From Actinospica robiniae DSM 44927 (GTDB lineage Bacteria > Actinomycetota > Actinomycetes > Streptomycetales > Catenulisporaceae), in contig NZ_KI632511.1 in assembly GCF_000504285.1 (NCBI RefSeq), positions 2,601,372-2,665,371 on the forward strand: 64,000 nucleotides of DNA, written 5' to 3'. This document shows, one piece after another, positions 26,610 to 34,899 of the stretch. A model generated the notes under the pieces. The model was not told the DNA's origin, made no database searches, and worked only from the letters and a program-made list of their open reading frames with translations. Position numbers and translations under genes: made by a program. How positions within the stretch are numbered: the stretch's first letter is position 1; every line of letters begins with the position of its first letter.

Positions 26610-26978
26610 TCAAGCCGCGGCGCCGTCGCTGAAGACGATCGGCCGCACCTCGACCCCGAGGCCTTCGATCTTCGCGTCCGGGATCATCGCGGCCACCTCG
26701 ATCGCGCGCTCCCGGTCCTTGACGTCGATCACGTAAGCGCCGCCGACCAGCTCCTTGGCCTCGGCGTAGGGGCCGTCTGTCACCGCGGGCACGCCGCCGC
26801 GCACGCGGACCACGGCGCCCTGGTCCGGACCGGCCAGGGCAAAGGTCCCGACGAACTCGCCGGAAGCCTTGACCGCCTCCATGAAATCGCCGTGACCTTG
26901 GAAGACGGCATTGCGCTCCTCCTGCGACAGTGCGTCCAGGACCTCGGCGTCCGGGTAGAGCATGATCAGGTACTTCAT
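26610..26978 (-). CDS. YciI/DGPF-domain protein, partner of ECF42 sigma factor
   Basis: The 122-residue ferredoxin-like alpha+beta protein starts MKYLIMLYPDAEVLDALSQE and has the DGPY variant of the DGPF motif in AVTDGPYAEAKELVGGAYVI. YciI-like proteins are small and may have lyase or hydrolase activity, but the DGPF branch is uncharacterised. It is encoded just ahead of the ECF42 gene, the arrangement typical of the pair, and is a likely target of that sigma factor. The open frame reaches 27020; the ATG at 26978, with a GAGGAGCGACCC site before it, is the natural start. Confidence 0.9.
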   Translation of the reverse strand: MKYLIMLYPDAEVLDALSQEERNAVFQGHGDFMEAVKASGEFVGTFALAGPDQGAVVRVRGGVPAVTDGPYAEAKELVGGAYVIDVKDRERAIEVAAMIPDAKIEGLGVEVRPIVFSDGAAA

Positions 26979-27263
26979 GGGTCGCTCCTCGTTCGGTGAG
27001 GCGCCGGTGCGCCTCTTCACTCCTCTATCGGAGCCGGGACGGGGTTCTCGACATCACCCGCGAGAATCTTCCGGGAGATTTTTGAGCGTTCTCCGGCCGG
27101 GTCTCCGGCTCGGTCCCCGGCTGAGGTCTCCATCGGGGGGTCGGCGGGCCGGCGTCACATCGCCTTGACAAGCATCCGGCGCGGCCAGCAGGCTGCTCTC
27201 AGCCATGGTGCGCTGACGGTGTTGTCTGAGCACGATCCCTCATCGCCGCCAAAGGAGACGCAG

Positions 27264-28193
27264 TTGCGCGCCACCCGTGCCGCCAAGCCGGCCGGCTTCC
27301 GGCTGGTTGCGCTGCTCCTCACCCTCGCTCTGCTCGCGGCCGGCTGCTCCACGAACCCGGCCGGCTCGTCCCGGACCGCGGCCGCCGCGTCGCGCGCAGC
27401 CTCGTCCACCGCGTCGTCCAGGGCGGCGTCCAGGGCGGCGTCCGGGCTGTCGTACGTCGCGATGGGCAGTTCCTTCGCGGCCGGCCCGGGCATCGAGCCG
27501 GCGGAGCCGGGCAGCCCGGCCGGCTGCGTGCGCTCGGCGCGCAATTACGCCAACCTCGTCGCCGCGCAGATCGGCGCCCGGCTGACCGACGTCTCGTGCA
27601 TCGGCGCCACCACCGACAACATCCTCACGCACAGGCAGGGCGGCCGGCCGCCGCAGATCGACGCCGTCGGCCGGGGGACGCGGCTCGTCACGGTGACGAT
27701 CGGCGGCAACGACATCGACTACTTCGGCAGCCTGTCCGCCTACTCCTGTCACGACGGCGGCAGCACGTCGTGCCACCTCGTCGACGTCGGCGCGATCGAG
27801 CGGACGCTGCCCTCGCTGACGGGCCGTCTGGAGAACGTCGTGACCGCGATCCGGGCGCGCGCGCCGCATGCCAGGGTGCTGCTCGTGACCTACTTCACCG
27901 TCTTGCCGGCCGCCGGAGGCTGCGCGAACGTGCCGCTCAGCGCCGGCCACCTCGCCTTCGAACGCTCACTCGCCGCCACCCTGGCCCAGGACACCGCCAC
28001 TGCCGCCCACGCGACCGGCGCGACCCTGGTCGACCTGGCGGGCGCAAGCGAGCAGCACGACGCCTGCTCCACGCAGCCGTGGGTGAACGCGTTCTACACG
28101 ACCTCCGGCGACTGGCCGTACCACCCCACCCCCGCCGGCATGGCCGGCGCCGCGCGCTTGATCGAGCAGACGCTGGCGGCCAAGGCGACCTAG
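27264..28193 (+). CDS. Secreted SGNH/GDSL hydrolase, lipoprotein
   Basis: The 309-residue protein starts at TTG (AAAGGAG seven bases before). A hydrophobic signal ends in a lipobox LLAAGC, so the mature protein should be lipid-anchored at the outer face of the membrane. A Ser/Ala-rich linker follows. Family motifs are block I VAMGSSFAAGPG with the nucleophilic serine, TIGGNDIDYFG with the oxyanion asparagine, and PYHPTPAGMAGA containing the catalytic histidine. Its overall form is that of Streptomyces SGNH esterases/lipases with three disulfide-forming cysteine pairs. The substrate is a lipid or acyl ester. Confidence 0.87.
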   Translation: MRATRAAKPAGFRLVALLLTLALLAAGCSTNPAGSSRTAAAASRAASSTASSRAASRAASGLSYVAMGSSFAAGPGIEPAEPGSPAGCVRSARNYANLVAAQIGARLTDVSCIGATTDNILTHRQGGRPPQIDAVGRGTRLVTVTIGGNDIDYFGSLSAYSCHDGGSTSCHLVDVGAIERTLPSLTGRLENVVTAIRARAPHARVLLVTYFTVLPAAGGCANVPLSAGHLAFERSLAATLAQDTATAAHATGATLVDLAGASEQHDACSTQPWVNAFYTTSGDWPYHPTPAGMAGAARLIEQTLAAKAT

Positions 28194-28251
28194 CGCGGCT
28201 TGGCGCGGATCAGTGGGGCTTACAGCTCAGCGCGGCCGCGCGCTCGGAGGA

Positions 28252-28710
28252 TCAGCCGAGCAGGGTCTCGCCGACGATCTGATCGCCCATCACCTCCCCG
28301 GTCGGCCGGAACCCGAGCCTGAGGTAGAAGTCCTGCGGGCCGTGCTCGCCCGGGATCCACAGCACCGTCGCCCGCTTCTGCCCGCGACGACGCGCCTCGG
28401 CCAGCACGGACTCCACCGCGAACCGGCCGTACCCGCGCCCCTGGCAGTCGGCTGCGATATTCAGCCGCCAGATCCCGCAGCGGAAGGCCTCGACCGGGCT
28501 CTGCGGGTCGAAGCCCCCCATGACGAACCCCACGACGTCATCGCCGTCGCGCACGAGCCGCGGCCAGGCTATCTCGGGGCTCGCATAGGCCTCCGCGAGC
28601 GACCACGCGACCGGGGCCACGAAGTCCTCCTGCTCCGGCCGCACCTTCAGACGGCACGCAGCGCCCACGTTCTCCGGCGTGATCGCCTCAAGCTGCAGTG
28701 ATGAAGTCAT
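28252..28710 (-). CDS. GNAT family N-acetyltransferase
   Basis: The 152-residue protein starts MTSSLQLEAITPENVGAACR and has the acetyl-CoA-binding loop in ADCQGRGYGRFAVESVLAEA and the late FYLRLGFRPTGEVMGDQIV segment, which resembles spermine/spermidine or streptothricin-type acetyltransferases. It transfers an acetyl group to an amine of unknown identity. It converges with the SGNH gene and its upstream region borders an uncharacterised anchored protein. Confidence 0.87.
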   Translation of the reverse strand: MTSSLQLEAITPENVGAACRLKVRPEQEDFVAPVAWSLAEAYASPEIAWPRLVRDGDDVVGFVMGGFDPQSPVEAFRCGIWRLNIAADCQGRGYGRFAVESVLAEARRRGQKRATVLWIPGEHGPQDFYLRLGFRPTGEVMGDQIVGETLLG

Positions 28711-28770
28711 CCCGCGACACTATCCGCCGCCACTGACATCCAGCCGATGTAAGGAAGCGCGGCCGCGGGC

Positions 28771-29520
28771 CTACTGGAGGACTACTTCCTCGACGCCTAT
28801 CAGTACCTTCTGTTCGCCGCTGGTCCGCGTCTCGCCGAGATGCTTCCAGCTGTTGTCCGTCTGGGCGTAGGCGCGCTCCGCCACGATCGGAACCACTTCC
28901 CACGTCTCCCCGGGCCGCGCCGGCCCGGACATGGACGCACTGAATCCGTCAGCATCCATCGGGACCTCGCTCGCCGCACACGGGACTCCGGGCACGCAGA
29001 CCTCGTCGTGGACGGTGACGGGCGCGTCCAGGTCGTAGCCGTCGCTGACGAGAGCGGCGTGGAGCTGGGCACTGGTCAGGTGCAGCACGGGCGGCGACGA
29101 CGCGTCAGCGATCTTCAGTGACGCCACGGGATGAGCATAATCAAGGCCCGTGTACCACTGGCCGTAGGTGATCTCCACGCCGTGGATGAGGCAATACCAG
29201 CACGCGTTGGGATTCGGCGAGCTCGGGGGCTCGATCGTGGCCCGGGCCACGTCGTCCACGTGGACCGCATCGGGGCTCGCCGAACATGGTGCGAGGAACG
29301 AGCAGTAGTCGTTGTCGTATACCTCAGTCGTCGCGCGCAGCGGCGCCGACCGCGTCGGCGCGCTCACCGACGTGTCCACCGATCCGCCGAAGATCTCCAG
29401 CGCCCCCGCCACGAGCACGACGGCGACGCCGGTCACGGCCACCGTCCGGGCCATCCGTCGGCGCATGGCCGGCTCCGTCCCCCGTTCCCCCAGTTCCAGC
29501 ACGGCGTCAGTGTAAGACAA
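28771..29520 (-). CDS. Membrane-anchored extracytoplasmic protein, unknown
   Basis: The protein has a basic N-terminus (MRRRMARTVAVTG), one membrane helix (VAVTGVAVVLVAGALEIFGG) and a roughly 200-residue extracytoplasmic part with six to seven cysteines in pairs (CSFLAPC, CWYC, CVPGVPC), suggesting disulfides. No family is recognised. The open frame starts at a TTG at 29520, but the ATG at 29466 (MRRRMARTV) may be the true start. The divergent polysaccharide deacetylase 122 bp away also faces the cell surface. Confidence 0.6.
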   Translation of the reverse strand: MSYTDAVLELGERGTEPAMRRRMARTVAVTGVAVVLVAGALEIFGGSVDTSVSAPTRSAPLRATTEVYDNDYCSFLAPCSASPDAVHVDDVARATIEPPSSPNPNACWYCLIHGVEITYGQWYTGLDYAHPVASLKIADASSPPVLHLTSAQLHAALVSDGYDLDAPVTVHDEVCVPGVPCAASEVPMDADGFSASMSGPARPGETWEVVPIVAERAYAQTDNSWKHLGETRTSGEQKVLIGVEEVVLQ

Positions 29521-29642
29521 AACCCTTGCATTAGTCCGAACGGGTGGAGTCAGGCCTGTCCGTCCACCTCAACGGCCCAGTCGTGTGATCATCTGGCGCG
29601 CAGCGGGGAAGGGCGATCTCGACACGGGAAGGCGGTCGGGCC

Positions 29643-30515
29643 TTGGAGCACAAAGACGCGAACGACCCGTCCGGGGAGTCGGACGAGGAGACGGAGCAGC
29701 CGCCGCGGCGCCGCATGCTGCTCTCCGCCGCCGGGTTCATGCTGCTGGCGATCACCACGACGAACTCCATAACCCGGCGCGGCTCGACCGCGATGAGCAA
29801 CGCCGGCGGCAGCCACCCGCAGGCGCTCGACCCCGCACCGGGCCTGGACGACCCCTCCCTGCCCGACGGCAGCGACCCGTCCGGCACCTCGCCCACCGAC
29901 AAGCCGCAGTCCCGGTTGGCCTCGGCGCCGCGCTACTACGTGGACGACTCCGCCGGGCCCACGGCGATCGCGCTCACCCTCGACGACGGCCCGCACCCGA
30001 TCTACACGCTGCAGATCCTCGAGATCCTTGACCGCTACGACATCAAGGCCACGTTCAACATGATCGGCAAGCAGGTCCGCGGCAACCTCGCCCTGGTGCG
30101 CGAGGTCTCGGCCGCCGGCCACACGATCACGAACCACACCTGGGACCACGCCGACATGCGTAAGTACTCGGCCGCCCGCATCGTGTCCGAGATAGACGCC
30201 TGCAACGACGCCCTCGCCGACGCGAATCAGCAGCCCACGATCTTCCGCGCGCCCTACGGCTACTGGACCCCCGCCGTCTTCGCGGCCTGTGCCACCCGCT
30301 CGCTCACCCCGCTGGGCTGGTCCGTGGACCCGCAGGACTGGGACACCGCGCACGTGAGCACGCAGGACATCGTCAACACGGTGCTGCGCACCACCCACGA
30401 GCACGACATCATCCTGGAGCACGACGGCGGCGGCGACCGCAGCAACACCGTCGCGGCGCTGCAGATCTTCCTCCCGGAACTGCTCGACCGCGGCTTCGTC
30501 TTCACCGCAGTCTGA
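29643..30515 (+). CDS. Polysaccharide deacetylase (NodB/CE4) family, membrane-anchored
   Basis: The 290-residue protein starts at TTG, with a twin-charged N-terminus (PPRRRMLLSAAGFMLLAI) that acts as signal or anchor, then a linker to about residue 95. All CE4 motifs are visible: LTLDDGPHP with the two aspartates, the metal-binding histidines in HTWDH, RAPYGYWTP, DPQDWD and ILEHDGGGD. It should remove N-acetyl groups from chitooligosaccharide, peptidoglycan or xylan at the surface. It is followed after 10 bp by the stop of the convergent HIT gene. Confidence 0.9.
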   Translation: MEHKDANDPSGESDEETEQPPRRRMLLSAAGFMLLAITTTNSITRRGSTAMSNAGGSHPQALDPAPGLDDPSLPDGSDPSGTSPTDKPQSRLASAPRYYVDDSAGPTAIALTLDDGPHPIYTLQILEILDRYDIKATFNMIGKQVRGNLALVREVSAAGHTITNHTWDHADMRKYSAARIVSEIDACNDALADANQQPTIFRAPYGYWTPAVFAACATRSLTPLGWSVDPQDWDTAHVSTQDIVNTVLRTTHEHDIILEHDGGGDRSNTVAALQIFLPELLDRGFVFTAV

Positions 30516-30525
30516 GGCCGGCGGC

Positions 30526-30990
30526 TCATCCGCCCCAAAAGGCCCGTAGCCGTTCCGCGTAAGGCAGGCGCAGCTCGGGCGAAGCGCTCTGCGCCATCGG
30601 CTTCGTCCGATACAGATCGTCGCCGGCGTACCGCGGGAAGACGTGCACGTGGTAGTGCCAGACGTCTTGGTTGCCGGCTGGTTCGTTGTGCTGTCGCGTC
30701 GAGATCCCGTCGCAGCCGTATGTATCGCGCATGGCGAGCGCCACCTCGCGGACCACGTCGTGGACGGCGTGGCCGGCATCGGGCGGCAGGCCGTACAGGT
30801 TCTCGTAGTGGCCGGTCGGAACGACGAGGACGTGGCCGAGGTTGTTCGGCCACCAGCGCGGGGCGATGAACGCCATCGCCTCGGGCGTGCGGCGCACGAT
30901 GTCGCGCTGGGAGTTCAGCCAGTCCTCGCCACCGGCTGCCAGGCGGCAGAAGGGGCACACGTAGCCGGCGGGCGCATGAGTGATCGTCAC
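30526..30990 (-). CDS. HIT family protein (histidine triad hydrolase)
   Basis: The 154-residue protein contains the histidine triad HYHVHVFPR and an upstream zinc-like CPFC motif. HIT proteins hydrolyse nucleotidyl phosphoramidates or dinucleoside polyphosphates in the cytoplasm. The open frame is very long upstream (to 31851) only because of high GC; the GTG at 30990 gives the family start VTITHAPAGYVCPFCRL. The stop lies 10 bp from that of the deacetylase gene. Confidence 0.87.
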   Translation of the reverse strand: MTITHAPAGYVCPFCRLAAGGEDWLNSQRDIVRRTPEAMAFIAPRWWPNNLGHVLVVPTGHYENLYGLPPDAGHAVHDVVREVALAMRDTYGCDGISTRQHNEPAGNQDVWHYHVHVFPRYAGDDLYRTKPMAQSASPELRLPYAERLRAFWGG

Positions 30991-31119
30991 AGGGAACGAC
31001 CATGGCCCGTCAGCCTGCCACGGAGCAAGCCCGGGCCGGGCCCGAGCGGCCCGGCCCTCTGACGACACGTCGGCTCCGCGCGCCCAGCGCCCGCCCTGGA
31101 GGCGCGCGGGCAGGCTAGG

Positions 31120-32532
31120 GTGGCGCGGGTGATCCAGGCGCTGTTGATCCTGCTGGCAGTCGTGCTGACCGCACTGTGCGCCGTGTTCGTGGCCGCGGAG
31201 TTCTCGCTGACCACGGTCGAGCGTTCGCGGGTGGAGCAGGCCGCGGCGGCCGGGGACCGGCGGGCGGCGGGGGTGCTCGACGCGGTGCGGCACTTGACCA
31301 TCCAGCTCTCCGCGGCCCAGCTGGGCATCACCGTGACGAGCCTGGTGATCGGCATGGCGGCGGAGCCGTCGATCGCGACCCTGCTGCGCGGGCCGCTGCG
31401 GGCGCTCGGGCTCTCGCCGGACACGGCGCAGAGCGCGGCGCTGGTGATCGGGCTGCTCGTCTCGACCGGCGTGCTGATGGTGGCCGGCGAGCTGGTCCCG
31501 AAGAACCTGGCGATCACCAACCCGCTGGGCGTGGCGAAGGCGGTCACCGGGCCACTGCGCATGTTCGCCACCGCGTTCAGCGTGTTCATCAGGCATCTGA
31601 ACCGGGCTGCGAACCGGGTCGTGCGCGCGTACGGGCTGTCCCCGACCGAGGAGCTCGCCTCCGCACGCACTCCGCAGGAATTGGTGGCGCTGGCACGGCA
31701 TTCCGCCCGCGAGGGGACGATAGAGCGGGACACGGCCGAGCACTTCGTCCGGGCTCTGCGACTGCGCGAGCTGAAGGCGGAGAACGTGATGACGCCCCGG
31801 GTCGACGTCCAGGCCCTCGGTCTCGACGCGACCGCGCGGGAGGTCGCGCAACTGAGCGCGGCGACCGGCTTCTCACGCTTCCCGGTCTGGCGCGATTCGC
31901 TCGACGACGTGGTGGGCGTGGTGCACATCAAGGCCGCGCTGACCATCCCGGCCGAACTGCGCGGCCGCATGCCGGTCGTCGACCTGATGTCAGATCCGTT
32001 GCTGGTGCCCGAGTCGCTGCCCGCCGACGTGCTCCTGGAACGGGTGCGCGGAGTGCCGGGCCTGGCCGTAGTGCTCGACGAGTACGGCGGGATGGCCGGG
32101 GTGGTCAGCGTGGAGGACGTCCTCGAGGAGATCGTCGGCGAGATCCGCGACGAGCACGATCCCGAGCGCAACGGCGAGATGGTCGAACTGGAGGCGGGCG
32201 CCGGACGCCGGCGATGGAGCGTGGACGGCGTCGTGCGGATTCACCAGCTGAGCGCCCTGGGGCTGGTGGTGCCCGCCGGGCCCTACGAGACCCTGGCCGG
32301 GCTGATCGCGGCGGACCTCGGCCGCATCCCGAAGGTCGGGGACCGGATCGAAGCGGGCGGGTGGGAGTTGCGGGTCAAGCGCGTCGAGCACCACACGGCG
32401 GAGCGAGTGGAGATCACGACGCCGGCGGCTGAGTCAGGTGCTCACGACGACAGTCACGATCACGAGCACAGACACCGGTTCGGGTACGGACACGGGGATC
32501 ACCACGACGGGCAGGAAAAGGAGGAGGCATGA
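31120..32532 (+). CDS. CNNM/HlyC-type transporter: DUF21, CBS pair and CorC domain, His-rich tail
   Basis: This protein of about 470 residues has an N-terminal DUF21 membrane domain (four segments, with VAAEFSLTTVERSR and VAGELVPKNLAITNP), two CBS domains starting at VMTPRVDVQALGL, VVLDEYGGMAGVVSVEDVLE, and a C-terminal CorC/HlyC domain (VDGVVRIHQLSALGL). The family exports divalent cations, probably magnesium, in bacteria such as MpfA and CorC. A His/Asp-rich tail (HDHEHRHRFGYGHGDHHDG) is unusual and may bind metal. The GTG at 31120 or 31129 is the start. A shorter paralogue follows 74 bp downstream. Confidence 0.85.
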   Translation: MARVIQALLILLAVVLTALCAVFVAAEFSLTTVERSRVEQAAAAGDRRAAGVLDAVRHLTIQLSAAQLGITVTSLVIGMAAEPSIATLLRGPLRALGLSPDTAQSAALVIGLLVSTGVLMVAGELVPKNLAITNPLGVAKAVTGPLRMFATAFSVFIRHLNRAANRVVRAYGLSPTEELASARTPQELVALARHSAREGTIERDTAEHFVRALRLRELKAENVMTPRVDVQALGLDATAREVAQLSAATGFSRFPVWRDSLDDVVGVVHIKAALTIPAELRGRMPVVDLMSDPLLVPESLPADVLLERVRGVPGLAVVLDEYGGMAGVVSVEDVLEEIVGEIRDEHDPERNGEMVELEAGAGRRRWSVDGVVRIHQLSALGLVVPAGPYETLAGLIAADLGRIPKVGDRIEAGGWELRVKRVEHHTAERVEITTPAAESGAHDDSHDHEHRHRFGYGHGDHHDGQEKEEA

Positions 32533-32605
32533 GCGAGCTTGCGAGCTCATCATTCAGCACAGTGCGCCCGCGAATGCGCCTACCGAGCGCCAGCGAGGTG
32601 GTGTC

Positions 32606-33601
32606 ATGAGCGTCGTGGAACTCCTCATCGGCGTGTTGACGCTGGTGACCAACGCGTTCTTCGTCGGCGGCGAGTTCGCCCTGGTCTCGGTGCGCCGCAG
32701 CCAGATCGAGCCGCGGGCCGAGGCCGGCAATCGCAGGGCCCGGACGGTGATGTGGGGGCTCGAACACGTCTCCGGCCTCCTGGCGACGGCTCAGCTCGGG
32801 GTGACCGCATCGTCACTGGTGCTGGGCGCCGTGACGGAGCCGGCGATGTCGCACCTGCTCGAACCGGTGCTCGCCGACATCGGGCTGCCGTCCGGGTTGA
32901 TCCACACGATCGCGTTCGTGATCGCGCTGGCGCTCGCGACCTACGCCCACATGCTCTTCGGCGAGATGGTGCCGAAGAACATCGCCCTGGCCGCTCCGGA
33001 GCGCACGGCCCTGCTGCTGGTGCCGTCGCTGGTCGGGCTCACCCGGGCGCTGCGGCCGCTCGTGGCGGCGATCAACGCGACGGCCAACGGGGTGCTGCGG
33101 CTGCTGCGGGTCGAGGTGCGCGACGAGGTCGCCTCGGTGTTCACCGAGGAGGAGCTCGCGGCGCTGGTCGCGGACTCGTCGCGGGCGCATCTGCTGCCGG
33201 AGCGCGAGACCGAGCTGGCCCGCGAGGTGCTCGATCTCGGCCGCCGACCGGTGGAACGGGTGCTGCGCCCGCTGGCCGACGCCGTGTGCGCCGACCCGGG
33301 CGTGACTCCGGCAGAGCTCGAACAACTCGCGGCGCGCACCGGCTACTCGCGCTTCCCGGTGTGCGAGGACGGCCAGATCCTCGGGTACCTGCACGTCAAG
33401 GACGTCCTCGGGGCGGTGCCGGGGGTCCCGTTCCCGGCCGCCGACCTGCGCCCGGTCGCGCGCGTCGCCCCGGAGACGCCGCTCGACGACGTGCTCGACG
33501 CGATGCGACGCTCGGGCGCCCACCTCGCGGTCGCGACGAATGCGGACGGAGCACCCGCCGGGCTGGTCACGCTGCAGGACGTACTCGCCGACCTGGCTTG
33601 A
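32606..33601 (+). CDS. Short CNNM/HlyC-type transporter lacking the CorC domain
   Basis: The 331-residue protein has a DUF21 membrane part (starting MSVVELLIGVLTLVTNAFFV, then FGEMVPKNIALAAP) and a CBS region (RTGYSRFPVCEDGQILGYLH, LVTLQDVLADLA at the end). It stops where its upstream paralogue continues into a CorC/HlyC domain, so it is about 90-140 residues shorter. Such pairs of long and short members are common in actinomycetes and probably form heterodimers. The ATG at 32606 follows GAGGTGG; the frame upstream to 32438 overlaps the first gene and is not coding. Confidence 0.85.
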   Translation: MSVVELLIGVLTLVTNAFFVGGEFALVSVRRSQIEPRAEAGNRRARTVMWGLEHVSGLLATAQLGVTASSLVLGAVTEPAMSHLLEPVLADIGLPSGLIHTIAFVIALALATYAHMLFGEMVPKNIALAAPERTALLLVPSLVGLTRALRPLVAAINATANGVLRLLRVEVRDEVASVFTEEELAALVADSSRAHLLPERETELAREVLDLGRRPVERVLRPLADAVCADPGVTPAELEQLAARTGYSRFPVCEDGQILGYLHVKDVLGAVPGVPFPAADLRPVARVAPETPLDDVLDAMRRSGAHLAVATNADGAPAGLVTLQDVLADLA

Positions 33602-33632
33602 ACTCCCGCCACTGTGCAGCCCTCGCGCGGCT

Positions 33633-34595
33633 TCAGGACGGCAGAACCCTGACCGGCGCGCCGTCCAGGAACGCGACGATGTCCTCCACGACTTCGCCGT
33701 AGAACGTGCGGTAGTTGCGCTCCGTGACATAGCCGAGGTGCGGGGTGGCCAGCACGTTCGGCAGCGTACGCAGCGGATCGTCGGCCGGGAGCGGCTCGGA
33801 CTCGAAGACGTCGAGGCCCGCGCCGGCGATCCAGCCTTCCGTCAGGGCGCGGACGAGCGCGTCCCGGTCCACGATCGGCGCGCGCGACGTGTTGATCAGG
33901 TAGGCGTCCGGACGCATCGCGCGCAGCTCCTCCTCGCCGAGCAGGCCGCGGGTGCGGTCGGAGAGCACGAGGTGGACGGAGACGAACTCGGCCTGCCGCA
34001 GCAGATCCTGCTTGCTCTCGGCCAGCCGGGCCCCGGCCTCGGCGGCGCGCTGCCCGGTCAGGTTCTGGCTCCACGCGACCACGTCCATGCCGAAGGCGGC
34101 GCCGATCCGGGCGACCTGGCTGCCGATCCGGCCGAGGCCGAGCAGGCCGAGGGTGGCGCCGCTCAGGTCCCGGCCGAGCGTCAGCTGCCAGGGGCCGCCC
34201 GCGCGCAACCCGTTGCTCTCCGCCGTCAGATGCCGGGCCAGGCCGAGGATCAGCGCGAAGGTGAGCTCGCCGGTCGAGCTCGAGCTGCCGGCCGTGCCGC
34301 AGACCGTCACGCCGGCCTCGTTCGCGGCGGCCACGTCGATGGACGCGTTGCGCATGCCGGTCGTCACCAGCAGGCGCAGCTTCGGCAGGCGCCGCAGCAG
34401 ATCCGCGTCGAAGGCCGTGCGCTCCCGCATGGCCACCACGATCTCCTGCTCGGCCAACGCCGCGACCAGCGCCTCGCGGTCGTCGATGTGCGCGCGCAGC
34501 ACCCGCACCTCGGCCCGGCCGGCCAACGGGCTCCAGTCGGCGCTGGCGGACGCGGCATCCTGATAGTCGTCGAGGACGACGCAGTTCATGGTCAT
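33633..34595 (-). CDS. D-2-hydroxyacid dehydrogenase family protein
   Basis: The 320-residue protein has the NAD-binding motif LGLLGLGRIGSQVARIG, the catalytic arginine in YLINTSRAPIVD, the acidic residue in GLDVFESEPLP and the histidine in LATPHLGYVTE. These define the 2-hydroxyacid dehydrogenase family, which reduces 2-oxoacids reversibly. Actinobacterial members starting MNCVVLDDYQDAA are annotated as D-2-hydroxyacid dehydrogenases of unspecified substrate. It converges with the short transporter gene. Confidence 0.9.
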   Translation of the reverse strand: MTMNCVVLDDYQDAASASADWSPLAGRAEVRVLRAHIDDREALVAALAEQEIVVAMRERTAFDADLLRRLPKLRLLVTTGMRNASIDVAAANEAGVTVCGTAGSSSSTGELTFALILGLARHLTAESNGLRAGGPWQLTLGRDLSGATLGLLGLGRIGSQVARIGAAFGMDVVAWSQNLTGQRAAEAGARLAESKQDLLRQAEFVSVHLVLSDRTRGLLGEEELRAMRPDAYLINTSRAPIVDRDALVRALTEGWIAGAGLDVFESEPLPADDPLRTLPNVLATPHLGYVTERNYRTFYGEVVEDIVAFLDGAPVRVLPS

Positions 34596-34633
34596 CGGGT
34601 ACGTATATCACGCATATCCGCGCTCACCGCCAC

Positions 34634-34885
34634 TCACACGATCGTCATCCGACCCGGCTCGGTGCGCAGCTGCCGGATGGCACGCTCAAGCCAGTCCTCG
34701 TAGTAGTCGAGGAAGGCCGGGCCCAGGGTCCATTCGCCGAGCTCGTAGAACAGGGTGACCACCCGGCCTCGAGCGGCGCCGCTGGTGACGACGGCGGTGA
34801 AGTCCCCCGCAGGTGCGCACCACTGAGTTCCGTACGCGGATTCCGTTGCGGTACCGGGCGTGCCCGCGTGGTGTGGATCTGTCAT
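34634..34885 (-). CDS. Small hypothetical protein (83 aa), SMI1/KNR4-like C-terminus
   Basis: A short protein with VVTLFYELGEWTLGPAFLDY then YEDWLERAI, reminiscent of the C-terminal part of SMI1/KNR4 proteins (immunity or regulatory proteins), but without their N-terminal domain. It could be a truncated copy or an independent small protein. Its ATG at 34885 is 15 bp from the divergent kinase start, so the two promoters must overlap their coding ends. Confidence 0.45.
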   Translation of the reverse strand: MTDPHHAGTPGTATESAYGTQWCAPAGDFTAVVTSGAARGRVVTLFYELGEWTLGPAFLDYYEDWLERAIRQLRTEPGRMTIV

Positions 34886-34899
34886 CAGACCTCCCTACA

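Noticed and set aside
30526-31851. A 441-residue HIT protein
   Set aside because: The N-terminal 287 codons overlap the divergent CNNM gene; HIT homology begins at about 30990.
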